Assembly: GCA_029721515.1 (NCBI GenBank)
Contig: CM056561.1
Coordinates: 5,790,001 to 5,854,000 of the forward strand
Reading direction: 5' to 3'
Source of the DNA: Synanceia verrucosa
Taxonomy: Eukaryota > Chordata > Actinopteri > Perciformes > Synanceiidae
Length of the DNA: 64,000 bases
Shown here piece by piece: positions 25,278-36,127 of this stretch. Position 1 is the stretch's first letter. The number at the start of each line of letters is the position of its first letter. The notes under the pieces were generated by a model. The model was not told the origin of the DNA and did not search any database. It saw nothing but the letters and a program-made list of their open reading frames with translations. The position numbers and the translations under genes are program-made.

Positions 25278-28200
25278 GTATGAATGTAAGGAGGATGAGG
25301 TTGGCCTTATTGGAAAGGTGTGAGGCAAGAAAAACTCGCAGAACTTGTTGAGGAGAGAGACTCAAGGTAAGGGCTGGGGGTAAAGGTTGCACTATTAGAA
25401 TAGTTGAAGGATTACTCACACTATTAATGAAGGACACTAAAACTTGTTTGTCAGATTCAGACCTAACAACAGACAAATAAAAACTCACAAAGTGAAACCA
25501 TTTGACCACCACTTGGTCTGCAAGGGTCTGGAAATTTTTACCCATTCAGTCACACTAGTCTTTCAGGAAGCTGGTACACGGCACATGGCTTAATTAAGTT
25601 GCATGCTTTGCTATGACTCACTGCCATAATTTACTGACACAACCTTGTGATTTATAGACCTTGGACCACACTAGATGAGCTCCCCTCTGAAAACAGTCGA
25701 GGAAAGAAGGAGGTCTAAGGTGAGCATAGACAGAGGATTAGTCCCTGTCTGTAACTACGCCATACATAGGGAGGGAATGATCTATAGAATAAGAGGAGGA
25801 TGGAAGTTTTGAAAAGGGGAGGATTGGAGGGATGGAAAAGTGGAATGGCAGGCAGAAGAGGCACAGCCCTGATGGAAGAGGTGGCCTCTGAATTAAGGGA
25901 GGGAGAGGTCAAGGAATTCAAGGGTGGAGGCAGAGTAAAAAATGAGTAACTTCTGCAAGACATATGAAAGAGGAAGAGAAAGAACAGAGCTGGCAAGGGA
26001 TAAGGTTACAAAGGATCAGACTGGGATGGAAATTCAGTAACAGATAACTGAGCCGCTACCAGAGACTAGTATCACTGTACTGTGAATCTCAGTGGGATGT
26101 GTACTGTCCTCCATGTTGGTAAAATATCAATATCATTGATTTTATTCTGGATTTACTGGCCTCCATAGCCTCAGCAAATCATATAATGAGCACAGAACCA
26201 TATCCATTCATCTACAATGGACTTCTACAAAATCATATAGCTGCACAGCCAGTCCTGTGAGTCAAACCTCCGAATGAAGCAGACTAACCCCACACTCTTT
26301 ATTTTCTGGTAACACAAGTGAGAGGCTGGTCTGCATAAAGCTTCATCTCAACACCACTGAGCACCGAGCTAGCATGCCGCCACCAACACTAAAAGATCAA
26401 CGCTCTTGCTGTTTACAGTAAAGTGCAGGGATATTTACCATATAGAACTACATTAACTTTGCTGTATTCCCAGGTAAGTAAGTTACTTTCAAAGCTGGAA
26501 TACTAATGGTGTTTTTCTTCATGAGCTTGTAGTGTTTATGAATTTGTGCTCATGGTTACTGGGTGCCTGTGATTTCTAATTGGAGACAGGTTTGGGCACA
26601 GCAGAGATTTGATGTTTTGTATACTGTACTGACCAGGACCAGGGAGATGGCAAATCCTATTCAAATCCTGGCAGTATATACACTGAACCTTGAGCTGACT
26701 GGCTTCATTTCAGAGTGACTCCCTCTTGCTTAGGTTTGTTGCATGTTTGAAGTTGTTACAAGCGCAAGAACAAGAAGAATTTGTTGGTGCTGCAGCCTTA
26801 AAGATGATTACTTTGGTGCTTCAGGCTAAAAAATGCTTCCCATTTATGTGTTTGTTTGTACTGCAGGCTAAAAGATGGATGCTGGTTTACATTTTGTTGG
26901 CACTGGCTGCTGCGTAAAAGTTTATAGAGTTCCCAGTTAGGACAGATGTGGGTGTCCAGCTGTACTTCTTGTTTTTCCTGTGGCTGCCACATTTTTATTT
27001 ACACATAGTCTGAGTGTGCATGTTCATGTCTATACATTTCTGCAACATTAACTTGTGTGATTTGTACTCTGACCTGCCAAGTGCAAACTGATTTTCTCTG
27101 ATGAATTAATAAAAAAACAAACAAACAATAATCTACACATTAGGGCTGTCAACGAAGCCCCACAAATCGAAAAGGTTATATAATTTAATTATTAAAATGA
27201 ATTCTGTGACAGACAGAGTGACACCATGTCCTCTGACCATCGCCGCACAATACATGCCAGTTCGATTTGTGTCCAGCTTGAGATCTACATGCCATGACAT
27301 CATAGACACGTGGGCAGCAGACTACAAATGCATGATGGGTAATGCCTTGCTGTCTCATGATCAAAAAGCTGATCTACTCTCAGATCTGACAACAATGTTT
27401 TGTAAAAAAAAATCCAAATAAAAACTTTATTAAACAATATTACAATATTTTTCAGTGGATTTTCACCTGCGATGTTTGACCAATGAAATCCTTTTGGTCC
27501 AACTTACCATTATGCATAATAATTAGCCACATGGGCTGTCACATTTTTCAGTCCAGTGGTACATTTTCATTTTTTGGAACGGGGCTGCTTTTGGGCCTGA
27601 ACAGCTTGTATTGTGTAGTGTGTTAATGTGGAGTGGTTATGGTATTATTTAACAGGATACTCATTAGGTCTCATTGACAAAAACTAGAACACAGCAACAT
27701 GGATAATTCAGATCTGGTATGAATACTTGTCAATCTGAGGAATTTGAGTGTGTTTTCCAGTTTGCACTGGTAAAAAAAAACAAAAAACTTTTACATTCTT
27801 TTTTTTTAGATCTTGTACTTGAGGTTGTTATTCTTGAAATTAGAGAACTGAGAAATAGCAAAAAAAAAGTGGTTATATGTGCAGGTTTAGCATGATGTCT
27901 CATGCCTTTTCGTGTTCACAGCATTGCAATCTGTCATTATGACTTTTTCAAACATATAATATTATAAATACTTCACTCTGCTTTATACTTCTGTCTGCTT
28001 TCATCACCTCTGTTAGTGCACAGGCAGTGGACTGGAGTAATTCCTGTAAATATCACCTGTATCTACAGAATTAAGGATGCATTTTTGAATTGATTCAGGA
28101 GAAACCCAAATGGCTAAGTGCTTTGACACAGCAGTTAAGTGGAGTCAGACACCGGGGTGCTTCTTGAGGTCTCAACAGGCGTTGTATACATTGTTGGTGT

Positions 28201-29679
28201 GTGCGTGTGCCACACTGAAGGCTGCAATGATTTCCTTCCATTGTGTTGAAAGTGATTTGACAAGAACAAAAACCGTTGTTTGCATTGTGCTCACAGAAAT
28301 CAATCTATTAATTGAAACGATGTTGGCCGTTGTCTTTTTCATTCAGTGCATTGAATGTTTTCACTTAAAATGAGCTTTTATCACCTAAATTTGTTTTTGT
28401 CGCCTGCAGACTTTGAAATGAATAGCAAAATGGCACAGTAAACTGTAAATGCCTTTTCTGCTTCGGCCCATCTGTTTACCCAGAAACCACTTCTGATGCA
28501 GCCTACATATAATTCAGCTGTGATGAGGAGAGGGTTGGCGGGCTTTTCAGACTTTGTGGTCAACACAGGGTGGGTGTAATGTGTTTACAAGAGCGAGTGT
28601 GTGTGTTGCTAATCACACTCCCTGTCACAAACCTGCTCTTGGAGCCAGTCGCTAGCCACAGTGCTGTGGTTCTAATTAACAGGCCAGGGCATTGTGCCCG
28701 GGTCGAACCCTGCTCTTTGGTGTTAGTGTGTGTGTGTGATGTTATGTGTGTATATTTTTGTTATGTTTACACACACTCCACACTTAGGCCTCATAAGGCA
28801 GGTTTTATTAGTATATCCTGGTCTCTTTGCTAAACCCCAAACATCCTAGAGATATTTCATAATGTGGGGAAAACACCAAGGACCTATTAGCCATGTGGTC
28901 TCTCTCCCTCTATGTTCTCTCTCTGTCTCTCGCCCTCTCTTCCAAAGCCCACTACGCAGTGTGTTACTGTGCCAGGTCTAGTTAGTGGGTGTATTTGTCC
29001 AATTACCCAGGGGTTTAAAGCTGCCAATCATGCGGCGATGCCACATCGTAAAGCCTCATTGCTGAGCGGTGCTCTGTGCCTAAATAAACACCTGAGTAAA
29101 CACCTTGATAATCACTTCAGTCCACACCTAAACACACACACATGCACCTTAACACACACCTACTACACACACCTTGCATGCTCCACCACCCATGGTGTGG
29201 ACCTGATTTCAAGCCAATGCCCAAATCGGGGTCCTCCCGCTGTCCGATGTGATTAGAGAATAGAGAAAATTATGATGTAAACATTCCAACTTGACTTATC
29301 AGCAGGCGGTGTGGAAGTGATCTACAGTACTGTCTAATCCATCCCCAATAAATCTGTCTCTGTCCCTTCCCCTGATTCCTCCATCTCTCTGTTCTACTTG
29401 GCACTGATCTCCTTGCTATTATTTATGGCAGTATTATTTATGATGGGCATTTATGAGTTTGTCTTTGGCGTCACTTCACGAGCCTAAACGGCGAGACCCC
29501 GGCTCAGATTTTTCAATAATGATAGGAAAGAACTGTAATCATACAGAGCTAACAATCTTTTTCATACTGGAAGCGAACACACATTTCTTCAACGGGAACA
29601 AGCTTTAATGTGGATGATAGCTGTCTTGACTTTTGACTATAATCGTCCTCACACCTCTAATCAACCCTTGTCTTCTCAG
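25278..29679 (+). other. Intron B-C (4.4 kb)
   Basis: No exon-like sequence was recognised. It contains a purine-rich stretch (about 25700-26000), a possible MITE remnant (27142-27420) and short A- and T-runs. The intron begins GTATGA and ends TCTTCTCAG. Confidence 0.75.
27142..27420. repeat. Possible hAT-type MITE fragment
   Basis: It starts TTAGGGCTGTCAACGAAGCC, a beginning common to fish hAT-derived repeats. The right end is not identifiable, so this is probably a truncated copy. No coding potential is credible. Confidence 0.3.
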
Positions 29680-29868
29680 GAGCGAGTGATTGAGAACCTG
29701 CGTGAGCAGAAGGAGCGGGAAGACAGGGTTCGACTGGAGGAGCTGGAACAGATGAGGAAGGAGAACCAGATATTAAAGGACAAACTTTCAGCCATGCATC
29801 CCCCGAAACTGTCCCAGAGTCAGCCTGCTAACCCAGTCCTGATCCAGAACCAGAGGCCTGACGGAGAG
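29680..29868 (+). CDS. erc2: ERC2-like exon C, with divergent tail and a probable GC donor
   Basis: The acceptor is TCTTCTCAG. The first 36 or so codons, from ERVIENLREQKEREDRVRLE to KENQILKDKLSAM, match the ERC segment known in ERC2 as ERIIERLKEQRERDDRERLE. The remainder (HPPKLSQSQPANPVLIQNQ, then RPDGE) is proline- and glutamine-rich and not coil-forming. Mammalian ERC has about 47 codons here, ending in TEKE. Phase 0 is needed to join exon D and E in the ERC frame. The best-placed boundary is GAG|GCGAGT, a GC-AG donor after a glutamate, giving 189 nt (63 codons). An in-frame GT donor at AAG|GTGATG would extend the exon to 29910 (77 codons). The GT at 29873 would break the frame. The 5' end is firm and the 3' end is not. 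Confidence 0.85.
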
Positions 29869-32800
29869 GCGAGTGTGGTTTGTTTTAATGAGGTTATGAT
29901 TCCTCAGAAGGTGATGTCTTGTAGATATCATATAAAGGTGTGCGTGGTATGCAGTGATGGTAATTTTCATGAACGTGTTTTGGATATCATGTCACATTTA
30001 ATCTGAACTATCCAAAACAAAACTGGTAGTTGAAACAGTGTGCATGTTGATACAAGCACAGTACACAAGATTGATAGTCTGGTATGTGTGTGGACTGCAG
30101 ACAAACCACCATCAATATTTCATCGTTATCCACATCATAACACATGTAACCACTTGTGCCAAACTAAAATGAGTCCAAACACAAAATCTCATTTCACAGA
30201 CCTCATAAAACAAATAATAACAAGTACGTTTCTCGAATCTTTTTTACTGTTGAATACTTCAAACAGACATAGTGACGCTTTATAATTATTTTTTATTGTA
30301 CAAAAAGAATTAAAAGAATTTACTTTTACAGCCACTCTGCAGTGGTTGTAATATGCTGCTTGCACCCTGTATTTACACCGCTTACATCTAGAGTAATAGT
30401 AATTCCACTCTCTTACCTCCCTGTGCGTCCACAATACTGTTAGCAAAGGGCCTGCCTGCACTTTGTCCAACAGGATGAAGGGATGAATTAAGAGAGAGTG
30501 ATTTATGGACTTGAAACATCCCTCTATCCCTGTTTGAGTGCCAAATCAGAGGCCTGGCTCTCTTTTTTCTCCCTCTTTTTCCTCTTCCCGGCTTACAAGC
30601 CAGGACAGCATCTCGCCCTGCCAGAATTTATGAGAATGTTTTCTTTTATTCTCATAAAAAGCATACGCACATCTCATTCCTGTGAAATGATATCTTGTTG
30701 AATGTCGATGCAGCACCACATGAAAGAGACAGCAGCTCCATAACTGTCTATAGCAAGCAGATTCACACTCTTGACAGAAGTGTTGCCATAATTGGACTAT
30801 TTTGTGGACCTGGCAGCAATCACAGATCTGTTATGTAAACTTGCAGATTCTTCAGATGATGTTTGCATGCTTGTATTTGTGAGTGTGTGTGTCTACATGT
30901 GTTCCTTTGGGTTGGTGTGTTTGATCCTGCTGTAGAGCAGTGTGGAGTGGGACAGGTTGCAGGCTATAACACTCACTAGGTCAGAGGTTATCTGACACAA
31001 TCATCTACCTATGTGTACATTCACCTCAGTGCCACATGTACTTTTGGAAAAACACTGGATAGGTCAGGTGTGCACAACAAGAGAGAAATCAGCCTTTTGC
31101 CTGAACGCCTCATTCAGATGTAGAGTTTGTGTTTGCTGTCAGGTCATGTGCACACAGCGGCCCACTCACTGTAGCTGCACGTGTTTGTATTACTGACTCA
31201 GTCAAGCTGTTAGCAGAGCTTTTTATCTTGACCTCAGAGCTCTGTTGACATCACTGCATCCTCATCCTCTTCCCATAAAACAGTATTTGTTGATTCCGGG
31301 GTTAATAAAGGACTTCTGAAACTAAACACTCGCTCTTCAAAGAGAAAATTGTAAAGAACCTCAGGGAAGACAGTGACCTTTCCAGAGAAGGAGGCGCCAC
31401 ACCTCAACTCACTGCTGAGTCCTATTCAGAAGACTGTTTTCAAACCGGATGGATGTCATATCTAATCACCTGCTTTGTTGCTTTTTGTTCTGTTTCTTTT
31501 AGATATGGAGACATTGATTCTTGCACAGATGTGTATAATGAGATTGATGCTGTCACACCACTGTTTTTGCTTTTAGGAGTCAAAACTACCTCAGGGTGGC
31601 TGAATATCAACTGACCCTGTTCAGATCCTGGTGGTCACACATATTTAACTTATTTGTAATATTTACACTTCAGAGACATTTACAGGAATGATAATAGTAA
31701 TTTTTGTGACCAAATATGTAATGGTATCTTTACTGGCTTTCCCCCTCCTGTCATAATATCACAAATTCCTGTTGGACTTAGCGTCCTCTCAGCCCCGTCT
31801 GTGTTTTCCACTGAAAGAACATAACACACTCTGGTCCACTTAGGCCTAATGCATTTTGTGCAAGCTGAGATTGGGTTTGATGTGTGTGCACGAGGTGTGG
31901 TGAGGCACTGGGGCAGAGGACGAGGTAAACAATGACTGTGCTCGCCTGCTTTTTAAGGTCACATGTGGCACATCGTAGACAGGTTGGTCAAAGCCATGTC
32001 CCCGAACAAAAGAGTCATAGTCCACAATAATGCCATCACTGGCATTTTGAGGGTTTATTCTAACAATTACAGATGTGTTCCTTCTAAGCTACCTCATTAT
32101 GAATGTTTGTATCTAAAGAGCTTTCAAAGATTTTGTTGTGCTCCATATGATGTGCCCTCGGCTGCGTCTCCAGTATGCATATATTTTATCTGGTGGGTTT
32201 GTTCAGATTGGCTCGTGGTAATAGTTAACAGACACTCCATGGGCTTTTTTTTCTAATGACAGACTCAAGCAGAGCTACATGTACAGTCCCAGACCTACAT
32301 AGACCCGACAATAAATTTCTCAGTGTGTGCGCTTGTGCGTGTTCACTTGATGATGTTTAAACGAGTGGCCTCAGCTGTTTCAACAAGTTAAACAATCTCC
32401 GCATACACAGTAGACAGGGAAAAGTAAAGACCAAGTGAAAGAGGGAGAGAAAAAGATAATTCTAGGGTACAAACTTCCTCTGGGATATTTTTCTCAGAGA
32501 AGAAGGAATTCATCAGTGTAACGCTCTGTTTTTTTTTTCCAGCGTTTTACTTAAAAAAAAAAAAAAAAATTGAGATGTTTGGTGGTCTCATAAAATCGCA
32601 GCCAAACAGAGGTTTGTAATGATAATGACTGAACTCCAAACTCTACATGACGGACGCCCTGGGGAGGCAACTGATAGAGACGCAAACCACCAAAAAGGAG
32701 GCAGCAGAGGAACCGGGGGCATGATGAAGGGATGGGAGCGGATGAGGGCACAGATTGGTTCTGCTTCAGCTAGACTGTGACCTTAACCACATACTCAGGA

Positions 32801-32968
32801 TTGACTTACCTTTTCCTCTAGGTTTCAAAGCTCCCCATGCACGATGATCTCACGTCTGACCCTGTGTAATTGTCAGTCATAGAGGATGTTCACATTTTAT
32901 GACTGTACTTTGTTCTTTTACCTTATTCTTATTTAACATCTGCTTTATCTATTTGTATTAAATCCTAG
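29869..32968 (+). other. Intron C-D (3.1 kb)
   Basis: I searched this interval for the 47-codon ERC exon (the segment containing LKEHASSLAS in mammals) and did not find it. An open frame at 31306-31612 is not ERC-like (see rejected list). Otherwise it is plain intronic sequence with T- and A-runs near 32530-32570. It begins GCGAGT, if the GC donor is right, and ends AATCCTAG. Confidence 0.7.
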
Positions 32969-33010
32969 GTGCCAGCCAAAGTAGATGGGCCGCCAGCAGG
33001 AAGCCCTACG
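32969..33010 (+). CDS. erc2: Small exon D, proline-rich linker (candidate)
   Basis: This 42-nt segment gives 14 codons, VPAKVDGPPAGSPT, in phase 0-0. It lies between the acceptor TTAAATCCTAG and the donor ACG|GTAGGT. Because it is symmetric, it can be included or skipped without changing frame. It has no counterpart that I recall in mammalian ERC1 or ERC2. It sits exactly where the 47-codon coiled-coil exon would be expected. Three prolines in 14 residues would interrupt a coiled coil, in line with the proline-rich tail of exon C. A GT microsatellite begins 28 nt after the donor. The exon is inferred from splice signals, frame and position, without homology. Confidence 0.55.
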
Positions 33011-33032
33011 GTAGGTTCTCTTATTTTGTTCC

Positions 33033-33080
<48 letters not shown>

Positions 33081-33830
33081 CGTGCGTGCGTGTGTGTGCG
33101 TGCGTGCGCAGAGGCCATTGTAGGACTCTCAGACTCCCTCATCTCGCTGTAGCCAGACTTGGCTTACCTTGAATCTGTCTAAGCTGTGTTTTGTCACGCT
33201 TAGCTCAACATTATCAGCCCTATCTGTTCTTTTTCATTTTCACTATACTTTGTCATTCATAGCTTTGCTTGGTCAGCCTCAGCTCAGCCCTGAAATCACT
33301 CCAGAGCATGTAACAGACCTGTCTGTCCACCAGAGGGGGGATTGGGGGATATTCACCCGCCACAGTAGCATAGACAAATTACAGTAATAAAAAACAATAA
33401 ACATTAGCATAGACATAATAGAATAAGTAATAATAACAGGATCAATTTTTACAATATATACTGAATAACAAAAGAAGAAAAATATATTTTAATGAAATTT
33501 TAGGTGAACACAATTATTAGATGAATAAAATGTATTTTTACTGTTTGTTTTGTGCATGTGACCTGTAGAAATAGTCATAATTTATAAAAGCAGTGCAAAA
33601 TGTCTGTGCAAAAGGATGAAATGGCAGTGATGATAATGAGTCCAGCTGTGTCAACATCAGCCAGTGATGCTGATGTTATAAAGTCTTATTACTGATGGTA
33701 GGAATGACCTGCAGTAGCTCCTTCTTGCAAAGTGGCAGACTGAGGCCTTATGATAAGCAATCCAGTATATTGCTAATTGCTATTGTTAATGTATCCACTC
33801 CCTCTGTGTATCCTGCCTTCCCTTCAAAAG
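33011..33830 (+). other. Intron D-E (820 bp)
   Basis: The shortest intron of the window. It begins GTAGGT, then runs straight into a GT microsatellite (33039-33108). The rest is AT-rich (33360-33560). It ends CCCTTCAAAAG. Confidence 0.7.
33039..33108. repeat. (GT)n/(GC)-interrupted microsatellite just downstream of exon D
   Basis: A GT tract that ends in interrupted GCGTGCGTGCG units. It starts about 28 nt after the exon D donor on the transcribed strand, so the pre-mRNA carries a UG repeat next to the 5' splice site. Confidence 0.95.
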
Positions 33831-34024
33831 ACCCAAAGCACAGAAGAAACACTCCGGAAGTGTCCGGACATCACAGATCGTCTGAGGCTCCTGGAGCAGG
33901 AAGTGGCTCGCAACAAAGAGGAATCTGGGAAGTCCCAAGTGGAGGTGGAGAGGCTGATGGCAGCTCTGAGGGATGCTGAGATGGACAAATCGTGCAAGGA
34001 GAAGAGAATCGCTGATCTTGAGAG
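33831..34024 (+). CDS. erc2: ERC2-like exon E (coiled-coil segment)
   Basis: This 194-nt exon starts in phase 0 and ends in phase 2, with acceptor CCCTTCAAAAG and donor GAG|GTGAGG. The first codons (TQSTEETLRKCPDIT) are divergent. From DRLRLLEQEVARNKEE through VEVERLMAALRDAEMDK to EKRIADLE the translation matches the ERC segment known in mammals as DRIQQLEREVARYKDE, AEVDRLLEILREVENEK and DKKIAELE. The last codon is split AG|G and is completed by exon F to arginine, as in the ERC1 form AELERQVK. There is no stop or frameshift. Substitutions against the mammalian proteins are clearly more numerous than in exons A and B. Confidence 0.93.
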
Positions 34025-34352
34025 GTGAGGGTCAAAAATTCAGTGACATTCGTAACCATCACAAGACAGCATCTGGGTGTCCTCGGAGAAGAGTGTCCTT
34101 CCAAGTGACCGGATCTTTGTCAGATCTCAGTTCATTCCTAAGTGCTCTATTTATAAAGGAGTAATCCATGAGACATAAACTGTCTAGATTGTGTCCTCCC
34201 AGCACTTGAAACCACTTCCACGCTGTCATGCTTTTTGCCTGATGTAATCACACTGGAGAAATGCACACTGTGATCTACTGTATGCACATGTGATGTTTTT
34301 AATCATGTGGTTTAATGTCTTATCGTTTGTTTCTGTGTGTTAACGTCTGCAG

Positions 34353-34358
34353 ACCCGG
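34353..34358 (+). CDS. erc2: Candidate 6-nt microexon between exons E and F
   Basis: The six bases ACCCGG lie between a TGCAG acceptor (preceded by a T-rich stretch, and with the UGC element typical of neuronal microexons) and a perfect GTAAGT donor. Inserted between exon E (ending AG) and exon F (starting GCAA) they give AGA CCC GGG CAA: the frame is kept and Pro-Gly is added after the arginine. I know of no such microexon in ERC genes. This rests on splice signals alone, and such pairs of sites occur by chance. Confidence 0.2.
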
Positions 34359-34813
34359 GTAAGTAGTCCTTAGCGTGCCTGTTAAACATATCATCTTAAT
34401 ACCGCCAACACTGTCCGAAGCCATCACACTTGACATTGTGCCATGACTGTTGGGTTGATTTGAAGCTTTCCAAGATATTAAGTTGGAAATTGGGTCATTT
34501 TGGCTCAAATCTGATCCCCAGGAAGCTCAGAATGACTATCCCAGTGGGACAGTAAATGTGCAATACATTCATGGCAAACAATCGTGTTCCTCATTCCTGT
34601 CACAGCAATAACACAATGAGAGACTTTATATGTTTCCTGATTTCTATCACTGGAGACGTTCAGGGTCTCCATTGTGTTGCAAAGCTTTTTCACATACTGC
34701 AGTCACATCATGCATGTTTTTCCTCATATCATACTGTGTTTTTACACATGCCTGTAAACCCAATAGGTAAGTGCTTTTGTTTCTGTCTTTGCATTACTTT
34801 AAATGCATTCAGC

Positions 34814-34848
34814 GTGTGTGTATGTGTGTGTGTGTGTGTGTGTGTGTT
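34814..34848. repeat. (GT)n microsatellite
   Basis: A GT tract with one interrupting AT near its start, in intron E-F. Confidence 0.95.
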
Positions 34849-35742
34849 TGAGTTTGCCAGGAAGGCAGCCAGCAGCATGCCAGTGGGAGGTGGTGTACCC
34901 AGCCCAGACACTGGTTGTTTATACAACTGTGTTTATTACTGGCACATTGCTACTCAATTATCATCTGATTTATGGATTGGCATGGTGTGTACATGTGCCC
35001 AAATGAGTGGTTGTTTAGTGCCAATGTGGAGATTCTGTATGTGAGTGTTTGCTTGTTTTTGTGTGTGCATAGTGTGTATCTAAAGCGGTCACAGTCAGTT
35101 GTGTGCCTGTTGGCATGTCTGTATATGTGGATTGATAGTGGGTGGTTTCTCTGGCGGTGGATTGTCTATCGCACAAAGGAGGCCACAAGTGTGAAAAATG
35201 TATGTAAAAGAACATTTTTTTTATACACTCAATCAGGTGTGTTAATTCTGTAAATGGTTCTGAATGGCTTAAAATGTATCTGGATGGGCTGCATGCACTG
35301 AATCCAACCCAGTTTCCTGCCTCATTCATTACCCGTTTTACAGACTCTGGCATGGAGACCGTGTGCTGACTCAAACTGTGTGGGAAACGCTCGAGCATCA
35401 AGTATAATAGGGACATACAGTAGCTCCCGCAGAGATTGTTCACACAGTCTACTCACTGTTTCAGTGTGTTTGTGCATGCATCATGCCTCTACCTCTGTCT
35501 GCTACTTATATGCAGCTGGCACCAGGATCTGTGTGTTTAGTTTCTGTGCGTAGCCACTTGTGGGAAAGGAGCATGCGGGATCAGCTCGTCCATCTTATTT
35601 TGGGCTGCTGTCTCATTAGTGTCAGACAGGCACCCCTATCAGTCTGACCCTTCCCCTCTGGTCAACGCATGCAGGTCAGAGGTCACAAGCAGGTCAGCTG
35701 GAGGTTATCAGAGGATGAGGCTTTGTGGTAATACACTGCTGC

Positions 35743-36127
35743 TAGGGCCGGATACAATACTAACACAATATTTTCCCCACGAGAACGACAATATCACAAT
35801 CCAGCCATTCCGCAATAATCAATATATTTCATCCATGATACATAACGATATCTGTGTCACTGAAGACATTCAGAATTTATTGACTGCACTGAATCCATTT
35901 CACAGGAATTACAAAATAATGTAAGTGTTATAATATAGTATAATATAATATATATAAGTATAATATAATAAAAGTTATAATATAAGTGTACATATATGTA
36001 CTATATGTGTCTGAGCGGCCCAAAACATGATTTTTTTTTTGTTAAGAAATTAGGAATCAATATTATATAAGAAGACAAAATACAGTGATATATCGCCATG
36101 TTGATATTGGCGATATTCCCACCCCTA
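35743..36127. mobile_element. hAT-type MITE with 8-bp target duplication, copy 2 (reverse)
   Basis: This 385-bp element starts TAGGGCCGGATAC and ends CCCACCCCTA. It is flanked by perfect copies of the 8-mer ACTGCTGC (35735-35742 and 36128-36135). Its reverse strand begins TAGGGGTGGGAATAT and carries GGCGATATATCAC, matching the start of the element at 12172 (TACGGGTGGGAA, GGCAATATATCAC). It therefore belongs to the same family in opposite orientation. It is non-autonomous, with no transposase frame. Confidence 0.9.

Noticed and set aside
31306..31612. Stop-free + strand frame of about 100 codons containing KEKIVKNLREDSDL, at first sight like ERC
   Set aside because: The resemblance is limited to a few charged residues. 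The rest is not coil-like, and I see no suitable acceptor and donor in a compatible phase.
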